The notes under the pieces are model-generated. The model was not told the DNA's origin and did not search any database. It saw nothing but the letters and a program-made list of their open reading frames with translations. Both the position numbers and the translations under genes were made by a program. This document shows positions 1-10,128 of a DNA stretch of 52,940 bases, piece after piece. How positions within the stretch are numbered: the first letter of the stretch is position 1; each line of letters begins with the position of its first letter. Source of the stretch: Chromera velia (taxonomy: Eukaryota; Sar; Chromeraceae); NCBI GenBank assembly GCA_018398765.1, contig JAHBMJ010000962.1:58322-111261 (forward strand), given 5' to 3'.

Positions 1-110
1 AGAGTGAGTACGAGTGTATGTGTGTGAGAGTGTATGTGAGAGAGTGTGTTTGCGAGTGTATGTGTGTGTGAGAGAGTGTGTGTGAGTGTATGTGTGTGAG
101 AGAAAGGGGA
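1..110. repeat. GT-rich minisatellite
   Basis: Imperfect repeats built from short GT runs and GAGAG blocks fill the first 110 bases. No coding potential is visible. The stretch lies downstream of the last visible exon of the minus-strand RING gene and may be intron or 3' flank. Confidence 0.8.
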
Positions 111-219
111 GTGGGGAGTGCGGGGGACTGAACCCGGAAACAGCCTGGTGGGTAGGGCAAACAAACAAAGATAGATTATGCACTCTACGTATGCACAGCG
201 CGCCAGACAATCCACTGAC

Positions 220-1200
220 CTGAAAGGTGAAAGTACCACTAGACAGACGCGAGCCCTTTGCCTTTTCAGCCGCCTTTGCTTCATAGTCAGGCAGGCACAC
301 CTTCACCTTGAGGATATCTGCAAGCAGAAAGTCGAGAAAAGATGAGTATACTGTTTTTCTCGGCAGTGAACCACGGCTGATTTCAAGGAGAGCCCGTGCA
401 TGTCATTGAAAGCAAAAACAAGAGAGAGGGGGCGTGGATGCCTGTCCACCGACCGACCGAACTTTGCCCGCTTGTATCTGCATGTATGTTGCATGAAGCT
501 GCGCAGCAAGACCCTGAATCTGCGCTTCATGGCGACGTCGATCCTCGATCAGTTGGCGTGTCAGCAGTTTCATGTGCTGCTTCTGGTTTTCTTCCTCGTG
601 TGCATCAATTTCCTTCCTCTTCACCTGCTGACCACACCCCGGTATCTCGCACAGAACTTCGTGCTCGGAGCATTCTGTCTCCAGATGGGCGGATACTGCA
701 CCTCTCTGAGGGTTCTTCCCGCAGGCCTTTGGACACCTTCTTGCACACGGTCAGGTGCTGAACCATCGATTGGCGCGGGAAAATCTCGGTGCAGTGATCA
801 CAGGGGATGGGGCGGGCAGTACACTCTCTCTCGTGGTCCGCTATCGAGGCCCGACGCCGCCTCTTCTCACATCCTTCATATTGGCACTTCTGCTGCTGTT
901 CCTGGCACTCTAGATCTAGGTGATCCTCCAGCTGTCTTTTTGTCCCTTTGAATGTGCAATCAGAGTTGAAACACTTCCATTTGATTTCTTCCAGAGAGCT
1001 TCGAAGATGCACGTGTGCTGTATCCATCTGGGAGATTTGTCCTCTACATTCGGGGCATGTCTGGCCTCTGTCAAACACCTCCTGCACGCACGGGCGACAA
1101 AAGATGTGCCGCGCCTGACAGTTCACTTCCACCACATCCTCAAGGTAATCGTGGCAAATCGAACAGATGGCACCGGCAGCCAGCTGCTCAAACCCCTCAG
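220..1200 (-). CDS. RING and TRAF-type zinc-finger protein, partial
   Basis: Three phase-consistent exons read on the minus strand: 1200-737, 624-450 and 317-220. The first encodes a C3HC4 RING (CSICHDYLED at the start, then CRPCVQE and CPEC at its end). A Cys/His-rich stretch follows with the spacing of TRAF-type zinc fingers (CFNSDCTFKG, CQYEGCEK, CDHCTEIF). The second exon is a charged coiled coil starting VKRKEIDAHEEE. The third is short and lysine-rich with no recognisable fold. Donor/acceptor pairs are AAG|GTGTCC to CAG|GTGAAG, then TCG|GTGGAC to CAG|ATATCC. RING domains of this class act as ubiquitin E3 ligases, so that role is likely here. Both gene ends are unresolved: upstream of 1200 the frame meets a TAG and then repetitive DNA, and no stop is seen before the window edge, where a donor at 219 suggests another exon. 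Confidence 0.72.
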
Positions 1201-1671
1201 CTGCACAAGAGGCCTAGCAAGAGGCATCCAGATTTAAACGCCGGATCATCTTGAAAGCACCAAAGAGCTTTTGATTGAGCTGAGGGGGCCTCCAAGAGCA
1301 GCTTTGACAACAGAAATTGTCACGGAAATTGAAAGTGATCAGACTGAGACGATCGGCAGACACGTGTTGCAAATAAAGCTTTTGAGGCATAAGCATCCGG
1401 ACTTCTCGCTCGCTTGACTCTTGGGGCGAGTGGGGCCCTGTGGAGGTCCAGTCTGTGTGAGCTCGGACTGGAAAAACCGGGAAAAACTGGTCTCCTGCAG
1501 GAGTTTTTGGGGCACCACATGACCGAGGCCTTCGTACAATGCCGGGGCCTTCGTACAATGCACGCGCGCATGTCGCGTCGACAGTCGCGAGCACGCTCGG
1601 ATCCGGCTGGCCGGGGACGCGCGCGGATCCGCGCGTAACGCGGCTCTGTTGTGGGCGGTGGGCTAGGTGGT

Positions 1672-1790
1672 GGCCCCGGAAAGCGAAGCGGGGGGCACTT
1701 ACAAAACAAAAATACCCCAGCCCATATGCATGGCCCCGGAAAGCGAAGCGGGGGGCACTTACAAAACAAAAATACCCCAGCCCATGCACG
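1672..1790. repeat. 60-bp direct repeat with GGCCCCGGAAAGCG core
   Basis: Two near-identical 60-bp units lie head to tail, each holding GGCCCCGGAAAGCGAAGCGG followed by a CACTTACAAAACA segment. Inverted, partly degenerate copies lie at 3152-3275, and a related segment abuts the assembly gap at 7680-7728, so this belongs to a dispersed repeat family. A GC-rich stretch with many CGCG steps (1555-1640) lies just upstream. Confidence 0.85.
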
Positions 1791-1876
1791 CATGGTGTCT
1801 TTCGCCAAAATCTGACGCAAGCAAGCTTGCGAACGGCCCCGGAAAGCAAGAAAAATGACAACTGCACGATTGACGC

Positions 1877-3155
1877 CATGCTGTCTAAACCTTCAGAATG
1901 ACTGCCTGCGCTGACCCCAGGCAGCCCTGACAGGCCGCCTGGGGTCTTATGTATGACCTTTCCCAGGCGGTCCTTACGGACCACCTGCGGTACCCCAGGC
2001 AGTCAGGGGGTCTTTCTACATTCTCTCAATAGTGTGAAAAACGTTAAAAAAAGTTTAAAAATGCTTTTATTCTAGGATTTAATATCTGAACGCAACTTTA
2101 AAGTTCATTTACAATGCTTCAAATTGAATCAATAAATCAAAATTTTTATATAATTCTAGATGTTATTTTATAGAAAAGAATTAAATCAAATTTTCTAAAT
2201 AATCCTCCAGAGTAACTTTCCACTTTACGATAAATTTATAAACAATGCAAAGTTGTATGTGTCACTTTTTGTTTACAGAATCAATCAGTGACTCAGAGTT
2301 AATCAATGGATGTACAATGATGTGCAATAATGTGTATCTCCAGTGATAAGAGTAAGAAGAGACAAAAGTTGAAAGCAACCGTCAACTTAATGTGTATCCA
2401 CTCGTATCTATCTCTGATCGCGACCGCCAAACAAAAAGTTGCTGCCGGTCTGCATGACCCGGTCAGACCTTTGATGCGTGGCATGCACGTATAGATCGCG
2501 AGGTCGCGTCCGCGCGTCCCTCGCGCAAACCCGGTCGGGCACGTGCACCGTGGTTCGTGACGGACCTTCGCCCTAGGCAACTCTCAACAACTGCCTAGGG
2601 CTTCGCCCCAGGCAGCTCTGTATAAACTTAGGCAAAACCACCTGGGGTCACCTTCTTACTCTTATCACTGGAGATACACATTATTGCACATCATTGTACA
2701 TCCATTGATTAACTCTGAGTCACTGATTGATTCTGTAAACAAAAAGTGACACATACAACTTTGCATTGTTTATAAATTTATCGTAAAGTGGAAAGTTACT
2801 CTGGAGGATTATTTAGAAAATTTGATTTAATTCTTTTCTATAAAATAACATCTAGAATTATATAAAAATTTTGATTTATTGATTCAATTTGAAGCATTGT
2901 AAATGAATCTTTAAAGTTGCGTTCAGATGTTAAATCCTAGAATAAAGGCATTTTTAAACTTTTTTTAACGTTTTTCACACTATTGAGAGAATGTAGAAAG
3001 ACCCCCTGACTGCCTGGGGTACCGCAGGTGGTCCGTAAGGACCGCCTGGGAAAGGTCATACATAAGACCCCAGGCGGCTCGTTAGGGCCGCCTGGGGTCA
3101 TAACGAGCCGCCTGGGGTCAGCGCAGGCAGTCATTCTGAAGGTTTAGACAGCATG
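1877..3155. mobile_element. Foldback (long inverted repeat) element
   Basis: The arm at 1877-2359 (483 bp) is repeated in reverse complement at 2652-3155 (504 bp), nearly base for base, around a spacer of about 292 bp. The right arm has a small extra block of CCGCCTGGGGTC motifs near its outer end. The arms are AT-rich inside and capped by GC-rich CCCCAGGC motifs. No transposase-like ORF is present, so it is either a non-autonomous foldback/MITE-type element or a large palindromic duplication. Copies of the GGCCCCGGAAAGCG repeat flank both arms in opposite orientation. Confidence 0.85.
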
Positions 3156-4516
3156 CCCCCCGCTTCGCTTTCCGGGGCTATGCATGCATACGTGGGCTGG
3201 AGTATCTTCGCTTTCCGGGCCATTTCTGTTTTGTAAGTGCCCCCCGCTTCGCTTTCCAGGGCTAAAAGGCCCCAGAAAGATCCCGTCCCAAATAGTTCAG
3301 AAAAGCGTGCATGAACCCGCGAAGAATACGCGGAATTGGGAGGGGAGGAGGAGGAAGAGGAAGAAGAAGACATAAGAGAAGAAGGATAGGACGAATGATA
3401 TCCCTTCCCCCCGTGGTCTCTTCCCACCCTCGTCGGCAATAAAGTGGAGGAAAAGACTCTGGAAGAAACGGCTGTAGAAGACAAAGAAGAGAAATCAGTT
3501 GATGATGGATTTCCTTTCTCTCTTTTGAGGCTCTGAGGCTCCCACCCATCTTCAGTGATCAAACTACTTGCTCTTTTTCTTTCTATTGAGTGTACTCCCA
3601 TGCTACCAATCCTCCCTTTCCCTCTTTCATCAGGCAAAAATGACGATGAGGCGGAAGCAGAGGAGGAAGATGAAGAAGAGGAGGCAAACAGAGGGGTAGA
3701 ATAGAAAGTAGAGGGAACAGAGGAAGAAGAAGAAGAAGAAGAAGAAGAAGAAGCAGAGGAAGAAGAAGAAGAGGGAGAAGAAAAAAAAGAAGAAGAAGAA
3801 GAAGAAGAAGAAGAAGAAGAAGAAAAAGAAGAAAAAGAAGAAGAAGAAGAAGAAGAAGGAGAAGAAGAAGAAGAAGACGAAGAAGAAGAAGAAGAAGCAG
3901 AAGAAGAAGAAGAAGAAGAAGAAGAAGAAAAAGAAGAGAAGGTGCAGGCGGGTGATAAAAGGGATGACAGCAACTTTTTCTGAGCCGCTTGCACTGCATC
4001 CATTGGAGGGGATGAGAATTCCTTACTTCCGTCTACCGGCTCTTCTATCCTACTTTCCACGAATTCCATTGATACAGCGGACACCACCAAACAAATGTCA
4101 CTCCCTTTGATTTCATTTATTTCATCCCTCGTCTCTCTATTCTCATCACTTTTCTGTCTAGTGCTATCTTTTCCCTTCTCATTCCCATCCCTCACCTTCG
4201 ATTCTATTTGCCTTTCCTTCTCCCTCGCCTCTCTATTCTCATCACTTTTCTGTCTGGTGCTATTTTTTTCCTTCTCATTCTTATCCTCCACCCCCGATTC
4301 TATTTGCCTTTCCTTCTCCCTCGCCTCTCTATTCTCATCACTTTTCTGTCTGACACTATCTTTTTCCTTCTCCTTCCCATCCCCCACCCTCATTTCTATT
4401 TGCCTTTCCTTCTCCCTCGCCTCTGACTTCTCATCACTTTTCTGTCTGGTGCTATTTTTTTCCTTCTCATTCTTATCCTCCACCCCCGATTCTATTTGCC
4501 TTTCCTTTTCCCTCAC
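3131..4516 (-). CDS. Low-complexity repeat protein segment
   Basis: An open frame of about 461 codons on the minus strand holds four and a half copies of a charged 32-residue repeat (AREKERQIES ... RQKSDENRE). A short unique stretch follows, then a long polyserine block from a GAA/AGA tract and a serine-rich C-terminus that runs into the dispersed repeat at 3152-3275. The first ATG lies inside the repeat array, so the true N-terminus lies upstream, across the insertion at 4550-5256. No enzymatic motif is visible. The opposite strand is also open, as expected of low-complexity DNA. The array and unique blocks hint at a real exon, but a decayed gene is equally possible. Confidence 0.35.
   Translation of the reverse strand: MREKERQIESGVEDKNEKEKNSTRQKSDEKSEAREKERQIEMRVGDGKEKEKDSVRQKSDENREAREKERQIESGVEDKNEKEKNSTRQKSDENREAREKERQIESKVRDGNEKGKDSTRQKSDENRETRDEINEIKGSDICLVVSAVSMEFVESRIEEPVDGSKEFSSPPMDAVQAAQKKLLSSLLSPACTFSSFSSSSSSSSSSASSSSSSSSSSSSPSSSSSSSFSSFSSSSSSSSSSSSFFSSPSSSSSSASSSSSSSSSSSVPSTFYSTPLFASSSSSSSSASASSSFLPDERGKGRIGSMGVHSIERKRASSLITEDGWEPQSLKREKGNPSSTDFSSLSSTAVSSRVFSSTLLPTRVGRDHGGKGYHSSYPSSLMSSSSSSSSSPPNSAYSSRVHARFSELFGTGSFWGLLALESEAGGTYKTEMARKAKILQPTYACIAPESEAGGMLSKPSE
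3717..3945. repeat. GAA/AGA triplet tract
   Basis: About 230 bp of nearly pure purine on the plus strand, mostly GAA triplets. On the minus strand the frame gives polyserine. Such mirror-symmetric purine tracts can form triplex DNA. Confidence 0.9.
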
Positions 4517-4543
4517 CTCTCTATTCTCATCACTTTTCTGTCT
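4113..4543. repeat. 96-bp tandem repeat array (part 1)
   Basis: Units recur every 96 bp; for example CCTCTCTATTCTCATCACTT begins at 4228 and again at 4324. On the minus strand each unit encodes 32 charged residues. The array is cut after GACACT at 4549 and resumes at 5257. Confidence 0.9.
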
Positions 4544-4549
4544 GACACT

Positions 4550-5256
4550 GTCAGCTGCGTACGGGGCTATTGTGCTAGGTAACTATGAGGCTAGCAGTGT
4601 GGTGGGCTAGACAGAGAGATTCCTGAACAGACATTCTTAGAGGGAGTTCTATCTTAGAGTTTCTGATAGCAACCACTCATACCAATCATACTGCTTCCAG
4701 AGCTTCTTCTGCTTGGCACAGAACAACTGATTCTGTGCACCAACGCACGCGTTCATCGATCCCGTGCCCATACTCCGTGTGAGCAGCCCGTCAAGCGACT
4801 GAGTCTCCCGCCAGCCAGAGGCAGCGCCTCGTACAGGCCCTACATCTGCCTGCTTGCCAAGGCCGACGTCCATGCTCAGCTTATACTCTCACTCACACAC
4901 AAAAAACACATGCTTCACTATCTCACCCTACACATCCCTACATCTGCCAGCGGGCAGGTATAGGCAGGCTACGAGCGGTGAGTACGCGACGGACCCGCAG
5001 AGTGGCGGAGCCGCGAGGCCGGCGGTGCCGCGGCAATGCGCGCGGCGCGGACTTCAATAAGTGTGGCTTGGTACAGGACTGAATAAAGTGACATCGATCT
5101 GCATGCATTCGAATTAGCTAACGATCGCTAACGATCGTTGGACTGGCTTGATTGAAGGAACAATGTACAAACCTCTCTAGGTCAAACTCTTATAGTCTAT
5201 TAACTCTGAATGCACATCGTTAGCGTTGAGAGTTCTAGCCCCGTATTTTACTTACA
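4550..5256. mobile_element. Introner-like 707-bp insertion
   Basis: The insertion interrupts the 96-bp array and is flanked by the direct repeat GACACT (4544-4549 and 5257-5262). TACGGGGCTA near the left end matches TAGCCCCGTA near the right end, giving subterminal inverted repeats. On the minus strand the insert begins GTAAGT (5255-5250) and ends ACAG (4551-4548). On the plus strand it begins GTCAGC and ends TTACAG, so intron-like ends exist in both orientations. No ORF of note is inside. Minus-strand splicing as drawn would leave five extra bases relative to the intact repeat. Confidence 0.6.
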
Positions 5257-5262
5257 GACACT

Positions 5263-5640
5263 ATCTTTTTCCTTCTCCTTCCCATCCCCCACCCTCAATT
5301 CTATTTGCCTTTCTTTCTCCCTCGCCTCTGACTTCTCATCACTTTTCTGACTGGTGCTATCTTTTTCCTTCTTATTCCGTAGCTCATTCCTATCCCCCAC
5401 CCTCAATTCTATTTGCCTTTCCTTCTCCCTCGCCTCTCTATTCTCATCACTTAGTTGTCAAGCGCTATCTTTTTCCTTCGATTTCCCATCCCCCACTCTC
5501 GTTTCTATTTTCCTTTCCTTCTCCTTCGCCTCTCTATTCTCATCACTTTTTTGTCGAGCGTTATCTTTTTCCTTCGCATTCCCATCCCTCACCCTCGATT
5601 CTATCTGCCTTTCTTTCTCCCTGGCCTCTCTTTTTTCACC
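5263..5640. repeat. 96-bp tandem repeat array (part 2)
   Basis: Continuation of the array at 4113-4543, with more divergence: a TGA interrupts the minus-strand frame near 5455-5460, and one unit near 5375 has a short insertion. The upstream coding signal has therefore decayed at least in part. Confidence 0.85.
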
Positions 5641-5708
5641 TTCTTTCCTCTTTCTTTCCCCCTCAGTTCCTTCTTCCCTACCCCCCTGCACTTCCAATAT
5701 GCCCCTTT

Positions 5709-6920
5709 CTAGATAATAAGATACAGGGGGGGGGGTGAAAATGAAAGAAGAAGCGGGGTAACGGCATCAGAACATACTGGGGCATACTTTATTGAAAAGC
5801 AAAATGATGATGGATTGACTGAGAGTAAAAGAGGAACAGTTGAAAGAGAAGAAGAGGAAGGATTCAAAAAAAAGGGTTCGGCAGCGGGCGTCTCATTCAT
5901 CACGTTTTGTCCTTTCTTCTCCTCAATTAGTTTTTTCTGTCTATTCCATTTTTTATTCTTTCTCAGGCCAGCAGTGCCTTTTACCTTTCTATTATCGGTC
6001 AGTCTTTTCAGGTGAACATATTTGCACAGTATTCTGTGCAGGCTTCTTCCCTCTTGTCTTGTTTCTCTTTTCTTTTCATCTTCATGACTTATTTCTTGCT
6101 CCCCCCCCCCTTTCCTCTCCTTCCTCGCACTGGCCAGCCGCATCTCTATCTACCTTTTGCATGCTGCTGGAGAGTCCACCCTCCCTAGTATGTGTTTCTT
6201 TTTGTATAACTCGGATGCCTCCGGTAGGACCCCCCCCCCGATCATATGGTCGTGTGCTAGCAGGGCGTCGACCAGTCTCACTTCTCGGTCCATCACCGGA
6301 GGCACCTCCGATTCCTCTTTTCTGCTGTTGTCTTTCCCTCCGTTTCGGTATCTTGCCCCCACTTCCGTTCCCTCTATTCCTATATATGGGAGAGACAATA
6401 TCCGTGGGGACAGAGACGTAAAAGGGAACAAGCGTCTAAATCCTTCTTCAGGTAATTCTGTGTGCATGAGGTCCTACGCCTCTGTCACCGTTCTCTGATC
6501 TTCCTCTCCGAGGTTCTCAAGAGGGTATACCCCCTCTTCATGATACCCTCCCCTCAGTGCTAACTCATAGGTTGGGAAGAGTGCACTTGTCTGTCTTCTC
6601 TCTGGATCTTCTTTAGGCTGGGCCAGGAGGGGGATATCTATAGCACTCCATTCTATTCCCGAGGTTGACATGATGGGACTTCCTGCACCATCATCCCCTT
6701 CTTCTCCCCTGTGATCTATCACCACACTTCCCCACATCCTTCCCCCCCTCATTTCTCCCCCTTGTGGCCCTGTCTCTTGCAAATCCCCTCTTACAGTCTC
6801 ATGAGGGGCCACCATTCTCTTCTTCTCCTCTCGCTGTGAGCGGTCCATTTCTTGGTCCACGTAGTTTCTTTGGGCCGGTTCGTCTCCCATCCACTCATTG
6901 TCGTCACTTGTGTCCTGCAT
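5709..6920 (-). pseudogene. Hypothetical coding region, possibly decayed
   Basis: One minus-strand frame runs from an ATG at 6920 down to 5709, interrupted only by TAG codons at 6476-6474, 6152-6150 and 5711-5709. The N-terminal part is acidic (starts MQDTSDDNEW) and the later parts are basic and charged, matching the composition of the 32-residue array just downstream. I recognise no domain. It could be the 5' part of the repeat-protein gene with unrecognised short introns, a gene with amber read-through, or a pseudogene. Confidence 0.3.
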
Positions 6921-7009
6921 ATAGATGTAACGATTCTTATGATATATCTAATTTCATTCATCCTTTTTCACTTGCCTTCAGGTTCATTCTCACTGATTCT
7001 CTTCTCGTT

Positions 7010-7266
7010 GTTTTTTTGTTTCTTTCTTTCTTTTCTTTCTTTCTTTTCTTTTCTTTTCTTTCTTTCTTTTCTTTTCTTTCTTTTCTTTCTTTCTTTTCTT
7101 TTCTTTCTTTTCTTTTCTTTCTTCTCTTTTCTTTTCTTTCTTTTCTTTCTTTTCTTTTCTTTCTTTTCTTTCTTTTCTTTCTTCTCTTTCTTTCTTCTCT
7201 TTCTTTCTTCTCTCTCTTTCTTTTCTTTCTTTCTTTTTCTTTCTTTCTTTTCTTTCTTTCTTTTCT
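7010..7266. repeat. TTTC/TTTTC microsatellite
   Basis: About 255 bp of CTTT and CTTTT units, ending immediately before the 3' end of the U6 gene. Long ORFs across it on both strands are low-complexity artefacts. Confidence 0.95.
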
Positions 7267-7267
7267 T

Positions 7268-7317
7268 AAAAATTGGTACACTTCTCGATTTGTGCGTGTC
7301 ATCCTTGCGTAGGGGCC

Positions 7318-7349
<32 letters not shown>

Positions 7350-7374
7350 ACAGATGCCTCCACCGAAGTGGGGC
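7268..7374 (-). ncRNA. U6: U6 spliceosomal snRNA
   Basis: On the minus strand the sequence carries the U6 hallmarks in order: a 5' stem-loop of the CCCACTTCGGTGG type (7374-7356), AAATTGGAACGATACAGAGA with the ACAGAGA box, GATTAGCATGGCCCC with the AGC triad, CGCAAGGATGACACGCA of the internal stem-loop, and a closing TTTTT at 7272-7268 serving as a Pol III terminator. The 107-nt length equals the usual size. It pairs with U4 and then U2 and the 5' splice site in the spliceosome. No TATA box is obvious at about -25 to -30 (near 7400), but the assembly gap lies only 60 bases upstream. Confidence 0.96.
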
Positions 7375-7433
7375 TGCATCCTAGGGCTTTTTTCCTGGGG
7401 GAGGGGGGGTTCTGCGGCTTTTCCCGCGGGGGG

Positions 7434-7629
7434 NNNNNNNNNNNNNNNNNNNNNNNNNNNNNNNNNNNNNNNNNNNNNNNNNNNNNNNNNNNNNNNNNNN
7501 NNNNNNNNNNNNNNNNNNNNNNNNNNNNNNNNNNNNNNNNNNNNNNNNNNNNNNNNNNNNNNNNNNNNNNNNNNNNNNNNNNNNNNNNNNNNNNNNNNNN
7601 NNNNNNNNNNNNNNNNNNNNNNNNNNNNN
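7434..7629. other. Assembly gap (196 N)
   Basis: A run of undetermined bases flanked on both sides by poly-G. ORFs read through it are meaningless. Confidence 1.
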
Positions 7630-7740
7630 GGGGGGGAGCGGCGCGACCGCGGCCGGCGTGCGTCAATCGTGAAGTTCTCATTTTTCTTGCTTTCCGGGGC
7701 CGTTCGCAAGCTTGCTTGCGTCAGATGCATGGATGGATGC
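7630..7740. repeat. Dispersed repeat fragment
   Basis: TTCTTGCTTTCCGGGGCCGT and the following AAGCTTGCTTGCGTCAGAT are the reverse complement of 1804-1857. This joins the sequence next to the gap to the repeat family around the foldback element, which probably explains why assembly failed here. Confidence 0.8.
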
Positions 7741-8108
7741 TTGCAAGTCAAATTTTCCCTATATAGCTTTCCATGCTTTCCCCATGCACCTTCAACATCG
7801 TCGCTCGACCAACGCATTCTGATGAGATTGCTGGACTGCTGTACCATCAGAAGGCTCATGGCCCTGTCGATCTTTGAATGCTGTCGTTTGATTGCTCGCC
7901 CACACCCTCGGAAGCAAAACTCTGCGAAAGCGGAAGATCGAAGTTTCTGGATTTCTGTTGTTCGCTGTTGTCTTTCTCTGACCGCACTTCTTCCTTCTTC
8001 AAATCTCTACAAGGTGGGTCTCGTTTCGGTGCGACAAGAAAAGCCTTTGTTGCTTTTCAGTGAAGCTCATCGTTTGCGGAGGCAGTCTCCTTTCCGTGCC
8101 TCGGGAAA

Positions 8109-8748
8109 ATGTCACACCAGATTTTGGTGAGTCACATGATGGAGGTGGTGCCTGGGGAAAGGATTCAGATCATTCGGACCAGTGCCTCGGGGCACCAAGG
8201 TGCTTTCCTCGAATTTGAAGTCCCTGTCGGGGCACTGGTGATGGTGGGTGCTAGGTCTCAGCCGGGGGTTGATGCGGTCACCCTGCTGAGCAATCTACAG
8301 GCTGCAGCTGGGAATAGAGCGCTCAGTCGCCCCTCCCTTGCAACAAGCCGCGCAGTTGCACTGTTTCCCAACATGGGGGTGGGGTATGGCGGCGCGGCCT
8401 CTGCCGAGGCCTCTGCTTCGTCTGCTTCTGGCGCTTTGAGGAAGAGGAGGCGGGAGGGTCAGGGAGACTTCCCTCCTCCTCCGCCCTCTCTACCATTGGG
8501 AACGGTGAGCCGTCTCTGCCTTCCTGCTTGGTTTTTCCATTTTGAAAGCACTTGTCGAACAGCGGTAGGGTCGGCAGAAACGGTTTTTTTCAACGTCAGC
8601 CTCGTCGTCAGGAAAAGGGATCCGGGGCGAGACATGCCGAGAAAGCAACAGATGAGCCCATTGAAAAAGCAGAAAGACATTCCCGTTGACTCGCTGGTCT
8701 TCTCCCTCCCTCTCTCTCCCTCCCTCCCTCTCTCTCTTTCTCTTTCTC

Positions 8749-8827
<79 letters not shown>

Positions 8828-10128
8828 TTCTTTCTTTCTTTCTTTTCTTTCTTTCTTTCTTTCTTTCTTTTCTTTCTTTCTTTCTTTCTTTCTCTCTCTC
8901 TCTCTCACACAGACACACACACTCACACTCACACACACGCAACAAAGAGGCCCGTTTCTACTTTGACTTGCTACATGGTTTCCTTCAGACAGATAAACTG
9001 CAGAAAGACAAAGGACAGGCGGGCATAGGCATACATACGGCCAGACAGATGGGAACTCTTGGGGGGCAGGGCCCTATCCCAGGCTCTCAGGTCGACCGAA
9101 TGATGCGTACCTAGGCTTGCTCCCTTGAGCCTCCTCTTCCAGCTTTGCTGTGCCTCGTTCCTCGCTTCTGCTCTCTGCAGGGCTCATCGCTTGCTCGAGC
9201 AAATTTCGGGAGTGAGCCACCGAAGAAGAAAAAGTTCCGGCCGGTCTGCGAGCATGGCAGGCAGTTGAGAAACTGCAAGGATTGTGGAGGAAGCCAGATC
9301 TGCGAGCATGGCAGGCGTCGGCAGTACTGCAAGGATTGTGGGGGGGCGTCTTTGTGTCCGCATGACCGTCAGCGGAGATACTGCCGAGATTGTGGGGGCT
9401 CTGGCCTCTGCGAACACGGCAAGGTTCGTTACAATTGTAAGGAATGTGGGGGGTCAAACATATGCCCTCATGGTCGCATCAGACGAGTTTGCAAGGAGTG
9501 TGTGGGTGCGGCATTGTGTGAGCACGGTCGTGTGCAGCGCGTGTGCAAGGATTGTGGTGGAAAGGGGATTTGTGTGCACGGACGACTCCGATACAACTGT
9601 AAAGAGTGCGGGGGAGAGTGGTTCTGCGAGCACGGAACGAAGAAAGAACGCTGTAAAGAATGTGGGGGGCGTGAACGGTGCGAGCACAAACGTCTTCGAT
9701 ATCAGTGCAAAGAGTGCGGAGGAAGTCAAGTCTGCCCGCACAATCGAATCCGCGCAGTTTGCAAAGATTGTAAGGGTACTTCGCGCTGTGAGCACGGCCG
9801 TATGAAGCGTCTGTGCAAAGAGTGTAAGGGCAACGCCATCTGCGAGCATCAACGCGAGCGGAGATATTGCGTTGATTGCAGGGGCGCGGGCGTCTGTGAG
9901 CACATGAACCGAAAGGGTCGGTGCAAGCAGTGCCGCACGGCCGAAAGTGGTGATGGCGGGGAGGGAGGAAAGGGAGACGGGGAAGGGGAAACGAAAGACC
10001 AGGAGGAGGCAGGAGGGAGTGCGCAGGTTGAGGCCGACCCTGCCGATGACGTCTCACACCCCGTGCATCCTTCTGTAGAAGAGGACACGGAAGACAACCG
10101 TGAAGGAGGAGAGGCGGCAGAAAAGTGA
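8109..10128 (+). CDS. Cys/His 18-residue repeat (zinc) protein
   Basis: Two exons, 8109-8504 and 9181-10128, join in phase 0 (ACG|GTGAGC ... CTGCAG|GGC), giving about 447 residues. The start ATG at 8109 sits in AAAATGT after an open leader. Exon 1 gives a non-repetitive, alanine/serine-rich N-terminus with an RKRRR basic patch near residue 115. Exon 2 starts with a PPKKKK basic patch that could be a nuclear localisation signal. Thirteen tandem units of C-x-H-x6-C-x2-C follow, each 18 residues (for example VCEHGRQLRNCKDCGGSQ), then an acidic, Gly/Glu-rich tail. Three Cys and one His per unit should bind zinc. Proteins with this repeat occur in many algae, with no function I can name. The intron holds a long TTTC tract. 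Confidence 0.85.
8745..8893. repeat. TTTC microsatellite in an intron
   Basis: About 150 bp of CTTT units inside the only intron of the zinc-repeat gene, followed by CT and CA runs to about 8940. Confidence 0.95.

Noticed and set aside
2299-2580. Minus-strand ORF of 93 codons inside the foldback element
   Set aside because: Lies across arm and spacer, has no domain or codon signal, and the arm copy does not preserve it.
5226-5738. Plus-strand ORFs rich in Phe/Ser/Pro over the 96-bp array
   Set aside because: They are the complement of the charged repeat; hydrophobic low-complexity with no splice support.
6764-7766. Long plus- and minus-strand ORFs over the TTTC tract and N gap
   Set aside because: Low-complexity microsatellite translation and unknown bases; the region actually holds a U6 snRNA gene.
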